64,000 bases of DNA from Gammaproteobacteria bacterium (GCA_028293765.1 JAQGOG010000210.1:46814-110813), one strand, 5' to 3'; shown: positions 17,438 through 26,696, numbered from the stretch's first letter. The notes: a model not told the origin generated them from the sequence alone. A program made the numbers and translations.

Positions 17438-19147
17438 ATGGCAACGAAGAAGCATGACCCCCGCGAGTATTCGCGCCTCGTCGTGGACGGCGCGAAGCAG
17501 GCAGCAGCGCGCGCGATGCTGCGCGCCGTGGGTTTCACGGAAGCAGATTTCTCGAAGCCGCAGATCGGCGTGGCTTCCACCTGGGCCAACGTCACTCCCT
17601 GCAACATGCACATCGCAGAGCTCGCGCGCGAGGCGGCGGCGGGCGCCGATGCGGGCGGGGGGAAGAGCGTGCTGTTCAACACGATCACCGTATCCGACGG
17701 CATTTCGATGGGCTCGCCTGGGATGCGTTATTCGCTGGTGTCGCGCGAGGTCATCGCGGATTCGATCGAGACGGTGGTGGGCGCCGAAGGCTTCGATGGT
17801 TTCGTCGCGATCGGCGGCTGCGACAAGAACATGCCGGGTTGCGCGATGGCCATCGCGAGGCTCAACCGTCCCGCGGTGTTCGTCTACGGCGGCACCATTC
17901 GTCCGGGGGTACAGCGGCGCGATATCGTCGCCGTCTTCGAAGCGGTCGGCGCCAACGCGGCCGGCAAGATTTCCGACGCACAGCTGAACGAGGTCGAGCG
18001 CACGGCCATCCCGGGACCGGGCAGCTGTGGCGGCATGTACACGGCCAACACGATGGCCTCCGCGATCGAGGCACTCGGGCTGTCGCTGCCCGGAAGCTCC
18101 GCTCAGGAGGCGGTGGGCGATGCAAAGCGCGCCGATTCGCGGCGCGCCGGCGAGGCCGTCGTGAAGTTGGTGCGGGAGGGCCTGCGACCCAGCGACATTC
18201 TCACGCGTAAGGCCTTTGAGAACGCGATCACTATCGTGATCGCGCTGGGCGGCTCGACCAATGCGGTGCTCCACCTGTTGGCGATCGCGAAGGACGCACG
18301 AGTCAAACTCACGCTGGACGATTTTACCCGTCTCGGCAAGCGAGTCCCGGTGCTCGCCGACCTGAAGCCGAGCGGGCGTTATATGATGTCGGAGCTGGTG
18401 GCGATCGGCGGCATTCAGCCGCTCATGAAAATGCTGCTCGATGCCGGTCTCATGCACGGCGAGTGCATGACCGTGACGGGCCGGACCCTGGCGGAAAACC
18501 TCGCAAATACAGGCATGTATCTTGCTGGACAAGATATCGTGCGGCCGCTCTCCGATCCTCTGAAGAAGGACAGCCACCTCGTGATCCTCTACGGGAATGT
18601 GGCTCCGGAGGGGGCAGTGGCAAAAATAACGGGCAAGGAAGGGCTGACTTTCACGGGTCGGGCGCGCGTCTTCGAAGGCGAGGAACGCGCCACCCAGGCG
18701 ATCCTCGACGGAGTGGTGCGAGCGGGGGACGTGGTGGTCATCAGGAACGAGGGGCCCAAGGGCGGTCCCGGGATGCGTGAGATGCTCAGTCCGACTGCCG
18801 CCATCATGGGGCGCGGCCTTGGGGACAAAGTGGGGTTCATCACCGATGGCCGCTTCTCCGGCGGCAGCCATGGATTCGTGGTCGGACATATTTCGCCGGA
18901 GGCCTCGGTCGGGGGTCCTATCGGGTTGCTCCGCAACGGGGACGCAATCACCATTGACGCGGTAAAGAGGGAAATCAGCGTCGATTTGTCGGCGGCGGAA
19001 CTGCGTCGGCGCCGCGCGGTCTGGAAGCCACGGAAACCTTACGCGGTGGCCGGCGTGCTCGCGAAGTACGCCAGCCTGGTGGGGAGCGCTTCGAGTGGTG
19101 CGGTGACCGAACCCGTCCCGGCGCGTCTAAAAAATCCTTTAGCCTGA
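17438..19147 (+). CDS. ilvD: IlvD, dihydroxy-acid dehydratase
   Basis: Iron-sulfur dehydratase making 2-keto acids for Val/Ile/Leu synthesis, 569 residues. Three conserved cluster cysteines are visible: Cys55 (VTPCNMH), Cys128 (GGCDKNMPG) and Cys197 (GPGSCGGMYTANTM), the pattern of the [2Fe-2S] plant-type subfamily. It lies on the strand opposite the ilvC-leu operon with its own upstream region (17206-17437), in which I see no clear promoter, so it may be regulated separately from the attenuated operon. Confidence 0.95.
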   Translation: MATKKHDPREYSRLVVDGAKQAAARAMLRAVGFTEADFSKPQIGVASTWANVTPCNMHIAELAREAAAGADAGGGKSVLFNTITVSDGISMGSPGMRYSLVSREVIADSIETVVGAEGFDGFVAIGGCDKNMPGCAMAIARLNRPAVFVYGGTIRPGVQRRDIVAVFEAVGANAAGKISDAQLNEVERTAIPGPGSCGGMYTANTMASAIEALGLSLPGSSAQEAVGDAKRADSRRAGEAVVKLVREGLRPSDILTRKAFENAITIVIALGGSTNAVLHLLAIAKDARVKLTLDDFTRLGKRVPVLADLKPSGRYMMSELVAIGGIQPLMKMLLDAGLMHGECMTVTGRTLAENLANTGMYLAGQDIVRPLSDPLKKDSHLVILYGNVAPEGAVAKITGKEGLTFTGRARVFEGEERATQAILDGVVRAGDVVVIRNEGPKGGPGMREMLSPTAAIMGRGLGDKVGFITDGRFSGGSHGFVVGHISPEASVGGPIGLLRNGDAITIDAVKREISVDLSAAELRRRRAVWKPRKPYAVAGVLAKYASLVGSASSGAVTEPVPARLKNPLA

Positions 19148-19464
19148 GTGGAGTTGTCAGTGCGCGGGGCAGAGGTTATTGTTCGCGAAGCATCAATCAA
19201 TGCGCGCAACGGGCTCTTTGGGCCATACCTCTATGCCCGTTGCGAATATCGAAACAGTCGGGGGAATTTAAAACTTACGCGCGCCACAGCCCGAGTGCGA
19301 GGGTTTGCGCGTTTGTCAGTATCAAACGAGCCGGCGGCTGCCACCGCCGGAGCGTTCGGGTCCGGATTCGACAACTTGCGGGCAAAGAGAAAGACAGCTA
19401 CTTTGCACCGCTTACGTTTCGATCCGGTGTGTCCGGACATGTAACAGCGACACTTCATCAACTC
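19148..19464 (+). other. Intergenic region ilvD-tonB with a 10-bp inverted repeat
   Basis: No convincing gene. CGCAACGGGC (19205-19214) and GCCCGTTGCG (19235-19244) form a perfect 10-bp stem with a 20-base loop but no T-run. It could be a weak terminator for ilvD or a structured leader or operator for tonB. An A/T-rich stretch (GGGAATTTAAAAC, about 19260) follows. A 98-codon open frame spanning the region has no family resemblance that I recognise. Confidence 0.4.
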
Positions 19465-20106
19465 ATGACTGCCTTAGTACACGACACTAATTTCTTTACC
19501 CGCCGAACCGTAGTCCTTTTCGCCATCATCGGCCTGCACGTGTTCATCGCGTGGGCGCTGGCGACCGGGCTGGCCCGCCGTGCGATGGAGCTCGTCGCAC
19601 CGCCGATCCAGACCGACGTCATCGATGAGATCCAGAAAAAGGACGAGCCACCGCCGCCGCCGCCGCCGCAGCTCGAGCGTCCGCCCGTGGAGGTGCCGCC
19701 GCCCGATGTCGCGATCGATATCCCGGTGGAAACGACGTCGACCGCCATCGTCGACACCACGAATCAGCACGTAGCCGCGCCGCCGCCGCCGCCGCCAGCG
19801 CCGAAAGCGGTGAATCGCGTGTCCGCCAAGCCTGGCAAAGGGTTCCCGTCGACGGAGGACTACTATCCTCCGGCGTCGAAACGATTGGGGGAAGAAGGTG
19901 CGGCAAACGTACGTGCGTGCGTTTCGTCGGCCGGCAAGCTCACGGAAGAGCCGACAATCGCGCAAACTTCTGGTAGCGCGCGATTGGATGAAGGGGCGCT
20001 CAAGCTCGCGAAGGCGGGTTCAGGCCACTACCAGCCCGCAACGGAAGACGGCGCAGCCGTCGGTCAGTGCATCGTGTTCCGTGTCAAGTTCGAGCTCCGA
20101 AATTAA
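19465..20106 (+). CDS. tonB: TonB-family energy transducer
   Basis: Inner-membrane anchored periplasmic protein, 213 residues. Residues ~12-35 form a single transmembrane anchor (VVLFAIIGLHVFIAWALATG). A proline-rich spacer follows (PPPPPPPQLERPPVEVPPP, then a second PPPPPPAP run) and a C-terminal TonB domain of about 80 residues. It should couple the proton-motive force, through ExbB/ExbD, to outer-membrane TonB-dependent receptors. The start at 19465 places the anchor near the N-terminus; an upstream in-frame extension is arginine-rich and unlikely. A terminator hairpin follows, before exbB. Confidence 0.88.
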   Translation: MTALVHDTNFFTRRTVVLFAIIGLHVFIAWALATGLARRAMELVAPPIQTDVIDEIQKKDEPPPPPPPQLERPPVEVPPPDVAIDIPVETTSTAIVDTTNQHVAAPPPPPPAPKAVNRVSAKPGKGFPSTEDYYPPASKRLGEEGAANVRACVSSAGKLTEEPTIAQTSGSARLDEGALKLAKAGSGHYQPATEDGAAVGQCIVFRVKFELRN

Positions 20107-20119
20107 ATTCGATATAAAC

Positions 20120-20143
20120 GCCGCCCCCTGAGGGCGGCTTTTT
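20120..20143 (+). terminator. Intrinsic terminator between tonB and exbB
   Basis: GCCGCCC (20120-20126) and GGGCGGC (20132-20138) form a 7-bp stem with a CCTGA loop, followed by five T residues. It sits 13 bp after the tonB stop and 17 bp before the exbB ATG. It may lower expression of the downstream motor genes relative to tonB, or act as a leaky intra-operon terminator. Confidence 0.7.
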
Positions 20144-20160
20144 CGTGATTCGAGGAAACT

Positions 20161-20919
20161 ATGGAAAATCAAGCCACCACCGCAACCGTCGACAATCCTT
20201 ACGGCCTGGGCGCCCTCTGGGCGGGGGGCGATCTGATCGCCCGCTCCGTACTCATTCTGCTGGCCATCATGTCGCTGGCCTCCTGGTATGTGATCCTCAC
20301 GAAGCTGTGGGACCAGCGCAAGCTGAAGCAGTCCGCCCGCGTCGTGGAGAAGCAGTTCTGGACCGCGCCCTCCATCAAGGACGGCGTGGAGCGTCTGAAG
20401 AAGGGCGACGACTTCCGTGCGATCGCCGAAGACGGGCTGCGCGCCGCTTCGCACCATGACGGCCGCCTCACGGACCGCATCGACCTGCACGAGTGGATCA
20501 CCATGTCCCTGCAGCGAGCGGTCGACCAGGTGAACAGCAAGCTTCAGGGTGGCCTGGGCCTGCTCGCCACGGTCGGCTCGGTCGCTCCCTTCGTCGGTCT
20601 GTTCGGCACCGTGTGGGGCATTCTGAACGCCCTCGTGTCGATCGGTATCGCCGGCCAGGCGAGCATCGATAAGGTCGCAGGTCCGGTCGGCGAGGCCCTC
20701 ATCATGACCGCGATCGGCTTGTTCGTCGCCGTTCCGGCGGTCATGGGATACAACTGGCTGCTGGGCCGCAACAAGGTGCTGCAGGATGCCCTGCGGAACT
20801 TTGCGAGCGATTTGCATGCCTATCTCGTCAGCGGCGCCCGAGTTGGCGTCAGCGCTACCGAGATGGGCGGCGCCGCCCGTCCGGCGACCACGGCGCCCGC
20901 GGCCGCGATTCGCAAGTAA
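20161..20919 (+). CDS. exbB: ExbB-type MotA/TolQ/ExbB proton channel protein
   Basis: A 252-residue inner-membrane protein with about three transmembrane segments: one near 25-45 (LILLAIMSLASWYVILTKLW), then a cytoplasmic loop, then two C-terminal segments (TVGSVAPFVGLFGTVWGILN and the stretch around LFVAVPAVMGYNWLL). The GLFGTVWGI motif is diagnostic of the family. It forms the proton-conducting motor with the two ExbD proteins encoded downstream and powers TonB. TolQ is excluded on context. Confidence 0.9.
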   Translation: MENQATTATVDNPYGLGALWAGGDLIARSVLILLAIMSLASWYVILTKLWDQRKLKQSARVVEKQFWTAPSIKDGVERLKKGDDFRAIAEDGLRAASHHDGRLTDRIDLHEWITMSLQRAVDQVNSKLQGGLGLLATVGSVAPFVGLFGTVWGILNALVSIGIAGQASIDKVAGPVGEALIMTAIGLFVAVPAVMGYNWLLGRNKVLQDALRNFASDLHAYLVSGARVGVSATEMGGAARPATTAPAAAIRK

Positions 20920-21034
20920 GAGCTCGGTTCTCGGGCGCGCGGCGGGCGCGCGCCCTTTACTTCACGACGGGGTTCGCGCCCTGCGGCGATCCCCGTAAGT
21001 CCCACGCTTCGAAAGGTGGGATCTTTGAGGAGCG

Positions 21035-21481
21035 ATGCGTATGTCGATGAGTGTCGGATCTCCATCCGGAGAAGAACCGGGCGTGATGGCGAACATCAAC
21101 ACGACTCCCCTGGTGGACGTCATGTTGGTGTTGCTCATCATCTTTCTGATCACGATCCCGGTGATCAACAAGACCGTCAAGGTCGATCTGCCGAAGGCCG
21201 TGAACATTCCGACGCAGACGAAGCCGGAGAACATCACTGTTGCCGTCGACAAGAACGGCAACATCTACTGGAACGACAAGAGCATGCCGAACCGCGACGA
21301 GCTGATCTCGCACGTCAGGGCTGCAGCCGTTCAGAAGCCCCAGCCGGAAGTCCACATCCGCGCGGATCACGACGCGAGGTATGAAGCGGTGGGCCGGGTG
21401 CTGTACGCGCTCCAGCGCGGCGGCATCGTCAAAGTGGGCTTCCTTACCGAGCCCGATCACGGCGTGCGCGGCTCGCGCTAG
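21035..21481 (+). CDS. ExbD-type biopolymer transporter, first copy
   Basis: A 148-residue protein with a short cytoplasmic N-terminus, one transmembrane helix (VDVMLVLLIIFLITIPVI) bearing the conserved Asp of NTTPLVDVMLVLL that carries protons, and a periplasmic domain. A GAGGAG ribosome site lies just before the start. It is separated from exbB by 115 bp in which I see no gene or hairpin. It pairs with a second ExbD encoded directly after it. Confidence 0.9.
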   Translation: MRMSMSVGSPSGEEPGVMANINTTPLVDVMLVLLIIFLITIPVINKTVKVDLPKAVNIPTQTKPENITVAVDKNGNIYWNDKSMPNRDELISHVRAAAVQKPQPEVHIRADHDARYEAVGRVLYALQRGGIVKVGFLTEPDHGVRGSR

Positions 21482-21499
21482 CACCAGGAGTATCGAAAA

Positions 21500-21922
21500 A
21501 TGGCAATGAGTATCGGTGCAAGCTCCGGCGGAGTCATGTGCGACATCAACACGACGCCGCTCATCGACGTCATGCTCGTGTTGCTGGTCACGCTGATCGT
21601 CTCGCTCCCCATCATGACCCATGCGGTGAAGCTCGACATGCCGCAGTCGAACAATCCGCCGCCGCCGGATCAGCGTCCCGAGGTCATCGACCTCGAGATC
21701 GATTTCGACGGCACGGTGGTGTGGAACGGTACGCCAGTGCAGTCCGTGCAGCAGCTCGAGAGCTACTTTCATACCGAGGCCGAGAAGCCTGTGCAGGCGG
21801 AGATCCACCTGCGCCCCGACCGTCGCGCGAAGTACGACAACGTGGCGAAGGTACTGGCCGCCGCGCAGCGTAACCGCATGAAGAAGATCGGGTTCGTCAA
21901 CACGTCCGATTTCAAGGATTAA
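21500..21922 (+). CDS. ExbD-type biopolymer transporter, second copy
   Basis: A 140-residue paralogue of the preceding gene, sharing the NTTPLIDVMLVLLV transmembrane motif with the proton-carrying Asp, but with a divergent periplasmic part containing a PPPPDQRPE loop. The 18-bp gap to the first exbD implies cotranscription. Two different ExbD proteins suggest a hetero-oligomeric motor, as in other tonB-exbB-exbD-exbD clusters. Confidence 0.9.
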   Translation: MAMSIGASSGGVMCDINTTPLIDVMLVLLVTLIVSLPIMTHAVKLDMPQSNNPPPPDQRPEVIDLEIDFDGTVVWNGTPVQSVQQLESYFHTEAEKPVQAEIHLRPDRRAKYDNVAKVLAAAQRNRMKKIGFVNTSDFKD

Positions 21923-21932
21923 TCGTCAAGCG

Positions 21933-23204
21933 ATGCGAAACCACATCATGAAGGTCACCCCCAGCCTGTTTGCGGCGCTCGCCCTGAGCGTCGCGGCCGT
22001 TGGCATCACGAGCTTCGTGCCGGGAAGACCCGCCGTTGCCGCCGATGAGAAAAAGGATAAGAACACGGTCAGCAAGGCCCTCGCGAAGCCGTTGAAGGCG
22101 GCGCAGGAGGCCATGCAGGCGAAGAAGTATCCGGAGGCCCTCGCCAAGCTCAAGGAAGTCGAGGGGATGCCGGGCAAGTCGCCTTACGACCAGCACCTTC
22201 TCAACGAGATGCTGGGCTTTACGTATGTACGCACGCAGAACTATCCCGAGGCGGCGAAGGCGCTCGAAGCGGGCCTCAACGACGGATTCCTGGACCAGGC
22301 CGAGACGACGCAGCGCATCAAGGCGCTCTCGCAGATCAACTACCAGATCAAGAACTACGACAAGGCCATCGAGTTCGGCAACCGCGCGATCAAAGGTGGC
22401 TTCGCTGACGAGGAGATGACCACGCTGGTGGGTCAGGCGTACTACCTCAAGGGTGACTGGAAAGGCACGAACAAGTTCGAGGAAAGCTCGATCGACAGCG
22501 AGATCAAGGCCGGCAAGACCCCTAAGGACCAGGCGCTGCAGCTCCTGCTGAGCTCCTGCGTGAAGCTCGAGGACACGGACTGCCAGACCCGCACTCTCGA
22601 GAAGCTCGTGGCGTATTACCCGAAGCCCGAGTACTGGCAGCAGCTCCTGTATTCGCTCTACCAGGCGAAGGATCAGACGGACAAGAGCCAGTTGCAGACC
22701 TTCCGCCTGATGTCCGAGGTTGACGTGCTGAAGCGTCCCGAGGACTACACCGAGATGGCGCAGCTCGCCATCGAGCAGGGCTCCCCTGGCGAGGCGCAGC
22801 ACATCCTGGAGAAGGGCTTCCAGAAGAATGTGTTTGCCGACCAGCGCACCAAGGACAAGAACCAGCGGCTGCTGGAATCCGCCAAGAAGGCTGCGGCAGC
22901 GGACGTCGCCACATTGGCGAAGATCGAGAAGGACGCCGACGCGGCTGCAACCGGCGATAAGGACGTGGGCGTGGGCCTCGCGTATCTCGGTTACCAGCAG
23001 TACGACAAGGCCTCCGACCTGTTGGCGAAGGGTTTGACGAAGGGCGGCGTGCGGAGCGAGCCGGAAGCGCGGCTGCTCCTCGGCATCGCGCAACTCAAGG
23101 CCGGTCACAAGGAGGACGCTGTGAAGTCGTTCAAGTCGGTCAAGGGCGATCCCACTCTCGAGCGCCTCGCGAATCTGTGGGGCCTGCACGCGAAGCAAGC
23201 TTAG
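21933..23204 (+). CDS. Periplasmic tetratricopeptide-repeat protein of the TonB cluster
   Basis: A 423-residue protein with a Sec signal peptide (hydrophobic core FAALALSVAAVGI, likely cut after PAVA near residue 36), then repeated helix-turn-helix TPR-like units, for example around YPEALAKLKEVEG, NYPEAAKALEAGL, NYDKAIEFGNRAI and QYDKASDLLAKGL. ATG 21933 and ATG 21948 are both possible starts. It ends the tonB-exbB-exbD-exbD operon. TPR partners of TonB systems are known in marine Gammaproteobacteria, where they assist energy transfer; a like role here is inference. Confidence 0.8.
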   Translation: MRNHIMKVTPSLFAALALSVAAVGITSFVPGRPAVAADEKKDKNTVSKALAKPLKAAQEAMQAKKYPEALAKLKEVEGMPGKSPYDQHLLNEMLGFTYVRTQNYPEAAKALEAGLNDGFLDQAETTQRIKALSQINYQIKNYDKAIEFGNRAIKGGFADEEMTTLVGQAYYLKGDWKGTNKFEESSIDSEIKAGKTPKDQALQLLLSSCVKLEDTDCQTRTLEKLVAYYPKPEYWQQLLYSLYQAKDQTDKSQLQTFRLMSEVDVLKRPEDYTEMAQLAIEQGSPGEAQHILEKGFQKNVFADQRTKDKNQRLLESAKKAAAADVATLAKIEKDADAAATGDKDVGVGLAYLGYQQYDKASDLLAKGLTKGGVRSEPEARLLLGIAQLKAGHKEDAVKSFKSVKGDPTLERLANLWGLHAKQA

Positions 23205-23270
23205 ACGCGAAGCGGACGCCGTCAGCAGGGACGCCTGCTGCGTGCGCCCTTAGCACGGACGCCAGTAACG

Positions 23271-23305
23271 AAAAGGCCCGGGAGATCATATCTCCCGGGC
23301 CTTTT
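23271..23305 (+). terminator. Strong intrinsic terminator after the TonB cluster
   Basis: A 16-bp perfect stem, AAAAGGCCCGGGAGAT pairing with ATCTCCCGGGCCTTTT, with a three-base loop. A/T ends on both sides let it work in either direction, though both flanking genes point rightward. It isolates the tonB operon from the peroxiredoxin gene. Confidence 0.92.
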
Positions 23306-23417
23306 GTTTGGTTTAGGATAGCGGCGCGCGGCTAGCGGCGCGCGGTCGGCGGCCGCTCAGAAACACGCGGCGCGCGCTGATCGACACACGAAAACTTCCC
23401 GGGTAAGGAGAGACGAC

Positions 23418-23900
23418 ATGGCGATAAAGGCGGGCGACCGCATGCCCTCAGGCACGCTCAAGACGATGACGAAGGATGGTCCGAAGGATGTGAAGACGGA
23501 CGACCTCTTCAAGGGGAAGAAGGTTGTGCTGTTCTCGGTGCCGGGCGCCTTCACTCCGACCTGCGACGCCAAGCACCTCCCGGGCTTCGTACAGCTCGCC
23601 GATCAGATCCACGCCAAGGGCGTCGACTCGATCGCGTGCATGGCGGTGAACGACGTATTCGTGATGAACGCCTGGGGCAAGGCATCCGGCGTCGCCGACA
23701 AGATCGTGATGCTCGCGGACGGTAACGGCGACTATGCCAAGGCACTCGGTCTGGAGCTGGATGCCAAAGGTTACGGAATGGGCACGCGTGGCCAGCGTTT
23801 CGCGATCATCGTGAAGGATGGCGTTGCCGAGCAGGTGAACGTCGAGGCAGCGGGCCAGTTCAAGGTCTCCGCCGCAGAGCACGTGCTCAGCCAGCTTTAG
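23418..23900 (+). CDS. Peroxiredoxin, Prx5 (redoxin) family
   Basis: A 160-residue cytosolic thiol peroxidase. The peroxidatic Cys49 sits in the family motif [18 protein letters not shown] second cysteine at 74 (SIACMAVND) matches the position seen in glutathione- or glutaredoxin-dependent Prx5 proteins. No fused glutaredoxin domain is present. It has an AAGGAGAG ribosome site and stands alone between a terminator and the convergent etf operon. A 9-bp GC-rich inverted repeat (23915-23923 with 23938-23946) follows the stop but lacks a T-run. Confidence 0.93.
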   Translation: MAIKAGDRMPSGTLKTMTKDGPKDVKTDDLFKGKKVVLFSVPGAFTPTCDAKHLPGFVQLADQIHAKGVDSIACMAVNDVFVMNAWGKASGVADKIVMLADGNGDYAKALGLELDAKGYGMGTRGQRFAIIVKDGVAEQVNVEAAGQFKVSAAEHVLSQL

Positions 23901-23967
23901 ACGCATCCAGGACGCTCCGGCACCGGGGGCAATGCCTGTGCCGGAGGATTCCTCGAAGGAAAGCTGT

Positions 23968-24918
23968 TCAGCGAGCCGCGATCAGCTTCTCGAGCTCCGG
24001 GACGATCTGGAACAGATCGCCCACCAGTCCCAAGTCCGCGACTTCGAAAATCGGTGCCTCGCCGTCCTTGTTGATGGCGACGATGGTGCGCGCGTCCTTA
24101 ATGCCGGTCAGATGTTGGATGGCGCCGGAGATGCCGATCGCTACGTAGAGCTCCGGTGCGATGATCTTGCCGGTCTGTCCCACCTGCAGCTCGTTGGGGG
24201 CGTAGCCCGCATCCACCGCTGCTCGGGACGCTCCAACGGCCGCCCCGAGCTTGTCGGCGAGGCTGTAGAGGATCTTGAAGGCGTCCGCGCTGCCCAGCGC
24301 TCTGCCGCCCGAAATGACACGTGAGGCAGTCTGGAGGTCCGGTCGGTCGCTCTTGGCTGCCGAAACCGATACGAAACGCGTATGCGTCGGCAGGTCGGCG
24401 GTTACGGAAGCCTTCTCGATAGCAGCGGAGCCGCCGTTCGCCGCTGACTCAAACGACGCGGTTCTGACGGTGCCGACGATCTTGGTGCCAGCGTCGATTT
24501 CCACGGTCAGAATGGCGTTGCCGGCGTAGATCGGCCTGCGGAAGCGGGTAGGGCTCTCCGCGGCCATGATATCGCTCACCTGTGCCGTATCCAGCAGGGC
24601 TGCGATACGTGGCATCAGGTCCTTTCCGAACGTCGTAGAGGGGCCGAACACATGAGTAAAAGGCCCGGCCAGAGCGACGATCTGGGGCGCCAATACGGCG
24701 GCAAGCGCATGTGCGTTGGCAGGGTTCTCGACGGTGAGCACCTTGGTGACGCCCGCAAGCTGGGCGGCTTGCGACGCTAGCGCCGATGCGTCCGCCGCGC
24801 ACACGACAACAGTAATCTCCGCGCCAGTGATGCCACGCGCACAGGTGACGCACTTGGCAGTACTCGGGTTGAGCTTGGCGCCGTCATGCTCGGCAACGAT
24901 CAATACTTTGGTGCTCAC
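23968..24918 (-). CDS. etfA: EtfA, electron transfer flavoprotein alpha subunit
   Basis: FAD-binding subunit (316 residues) accepting electrons from acyl-CoA dehydrogenases and passing them to ETF-ubiquinone oxidoreductase. The C-terminal FAD domain carries [20 protein letters not shown], then [20 protein letters not shown] and [20 protein letters not shown]. Its ATG overlaps the etfB stop by four bases. It probably serves beta-oxidation, of which a FadB/FadJ-like enzyme is encoded at 55015-57066. Confidence 0.96.
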   Translation of the reverse strand: MSTKVLIVAEHDGAKLNPSTAKCVTCARGITGAEITVVVCAADASALASQAAQLAGVTKVLTVENPANAHALAAVLAPQIVALAGPFTHVFGPSTTFGKDLMPRIAALLDTAQVSDIMAAESPTRFRRPIYAGNAILTVEIDAGTKIVGTVRTASFESAANGGSAAIEKASVTADLPTHTRFVSVSAAKSDRPDLQTASRVISGGRALGSADAFKILYSLADKLGAAVGASRAAVDAGYAPNELQVGQTGKIIAPELYVAIGISGAIQHLTGIKDARTIVAINKDGEAPIFEVADLGLVGDLFQIVPELEKLIAAR

Positions 24919-25664
24919 AGCAGGCCCTTTTTCTTTAGAGCCTCGACGAGCTCAGCGGCGTCCTTCACGCGTATTCCTTTCTGCCGCTGCGGCGGCGGCT
25001 CGAACTTCACGAGCTTGAGGCGCTGCTTCTGCTCCACGCCGATGGCACTCAACGTGAGCGTTTCGAGCGGCTTCTTCTTCGCCTTCATGATGTCCGGCAG
25101 TTTCACGTACCGCGGCTCATTCAGGCGCAGGTCGGTGGTGATGACGGCGGGCAGATCGACTTCGAGGGTCTCGAGTCCGGCGTCCACTTCACGCGTTACG
25201 CGGGCTTTGCCATCGGCAAGTTCCACTTTCGAGGCGAATGTGGCCTGCGGGCGATTCCACAGAGCCGCCAGCATCTGGCCGGTCTGGCTGTTGTCGTCGT
25301 CGATCGCCTGCTTGCCGAGGATCACCATCAGCGGCTCCTCGCGTTCCACGAGTTTGAGGATGGCGCGTGCGGCTACCAGGGGCTCGACGACGCCGTCAGC
25401 CTGCACATGCAATGCGCGATCGGCCCCCATGGCTAGTGCCGTGCGTAGCTGCGGCTGGCAGTCGGCTGGACCCACGGTGACCACGACCACCTCTTCTGCC
25501 CCGCCCCGTTCTTTGATCCGCAGGGCTTCTTCCAGCGCGATCTCATCGAACGGGTTGATGCTCATCTTCACCCCGTCGGTGATGACGCCGCTGCCGTCCG
25601 GCTTTACGCGGATGCGTACGTTGTAGTCCACGACACGCTTGATGCCTACGAGAATGCGCTTCAT
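24915..25664 (-). CDS. etfB: EtfB, electron transfer flavoprotein beta subunit
   Basis: AMP-binding partner of EtfA, 249 residues, with MKRILVGIKRVVDYNVRI at the N-terminus and the ETF-beta signature around VELADGKARVTREVDAGLE and the C-terminal IMKAKKKPLETL. ATG 25664 gives the family length; the upstream in-frame extension is proline/arginine-rich and lies in the 172-bp gap (25665-25836) to the IclR gene, where I see no other feature. Confidence 0.95.
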   Translation of the reverse strand: MKRILVGIKRVVDYNVRIRVKPDGSGVITDGVKMSINPFDEIALEEALRIKERGGAEEVVVVTVGPADCQPQLRTALAMGADRALHVQADGVVEPLVAARAILKLVEREEPLMVILGKQAIDDDNSQTGQMLAALWNRPQATFASKVELADGKARVTREVDAGLETLEVDLPAVITTDLRLNEPRYVKLPDIMKAKKKPLETLTLSAIGVEQKQRLKLVKFEPPPQRQKGIRVKDAAELVEALKKKGLL

Positions 25665-25836
25665 TGACCCCTGTCTCTTGGCGAGGCCCGGGCGGGCTGG
25701 AAGGGTAAGTATAGCGGGACGCGCAGGGCGGCCGTGAGCGCGACGCGGCGCGCCCACAAGCGGAGCCGCAGCAGGCGAGCATGGGTCGGGGAGACGGGCC
25801 GTCCCGGGCCCGGAAGCGCCTCCCCGGGGCTTCGAA

Positions 25837-26652
25837 TCAGCCCAGCGGCGCGGCCTGTGAGTGCCTGTAAGGCGGGTTGCGCTGCTGTTCCGTGAACGTC
25901 TGGCGGATTTTCTGCGCGGCCTCGCGCAGCTTCGGTACGAAACGCTCGACCGCGATCTTGAAAGGTACGGCCTTTTCGGCAAAGCGAATCACGACGGCGC
26001 CGAGTACGGTGTCATCGAGCAGGACGGGCACCGCCATAGTGATCTCATCCGAAACCCGTCGCGGGTGCACAGCGCTCGAATATCCGCGCGCGCGCGTGTC
26101 CTCGAGTATCTTGTCGAGTTCGGGACGGTTGTGCGCGAGCTTGTCGGAGTCGTTGGTCGAGCGGCGCAGAATCTCCAGGAGAGACTCCCGCTGCAGCGCA
26201 GGGCAAAAAGCCAGGTGCGCTCGCCCAACAGCCGTCGACAGCAGCGGCAATCGCATGCCCGGCGATATGCGCTCGACGGCAAGCGGGCTACGATGATCCG
26301 TGGTCTCGCGAACCAGCATCTGGGTACCGGACAGTGAGGCGATGGCCACCGGCCACAGCACGTCGTTGCCGAGATCATCGATGCAGGGGCGTGCGATCTG
26401 CGTGACCCATGCGTCATCGTCGAACCCGTCGGCGAGCCGATGAACCATGATAGTCAGCCGGTAGCGGTCGTCCGCAGGATCACGGTAGACGTAACCGGCA
26501 TGGGTAAGCGTCTCGAGGATGCGATACGTGGTCGTGCGCGGCAGCCTGATCTGCTGGGCGATCTCGGAGACCGTCGCGCCGTTACGCAGGTTCAACATCG
26601 TGAGAGCATCGAGGCCGCGCACCAAGGCGCGAATAGGGCGAGTCGATTCCAT
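25837..26652 (-). CDS. IclR-family transcriptional regulator
   Basis: A 271-residue regulator from ATG 26652. The N-terminal winged helix-turn-helix spans about 5-65 (LVRGLDALTMLNL, TVSEIAQQIRLPRTTTYRIL) and the C-terminal effector-binding IclR domain covers the rest. The ligand is unknown. It diverges from the ABC transporter genes across about 130 bp holding a 14-bp inverted repeat, so it may control that operon, itself, or the etf genes downstream on its own strand. Confidence 0.9.
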   Translation of the reverse strand: MESTRPIRALVRGLDALTMLNLRNGATVSEIAQQIRLPRTTTYRILETLTHAGYVYRDPADDRYRLTIMVHRLADGFDDDAWVTQIARPCIDDLGNDVLWPVAIASLSGTQMLVRETTDHRSPLAVERISPGMRLPLLSTAVGRAHLAFCPALQRESLLEILRRSTNDSDKLAHNRPELDKILEDTRARGYSSAVHPRRVSDEITMAVPVLLDDTVLGAVVIRFAEKAVPFKIAVERFVPKLREAAQKIRQTFTEQQRNPPYRHSQAAPLG

Positions 26653-26696
26653 GGATCGCTTTAATACTCGTGTATGAAATCGGACCAAGTGTGCAC

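Noticed and set aside
17396..18889. Minus-strand open frame (497 codons) opposite ilvD
   Set aside because: Rich in His, Arg and Asp with no domain; ilvD on the plus strand explains the region.
19148..19444. Possible 98-residue gene immediately after ilvD
   Set aside because: No ribosome site, no recognisable family, strongly basic and low-information; treated as intergenic.
21912..23198. Minus-strand open frame (428 codons) opposite the TPR protein gene
   Set aside because: A leucine/arginine-rich shadow; the plus-strand protein has a signal peptide and repeats.
23915..23946. Hairpin CTCCGGCAC/GTGCCGGAG as a firm terminator after the peroxiredoxin gene
   Set aside because: Nine-base stem is good, but the loop is long and no T-run follows on either strand; noted only within the gene entry.
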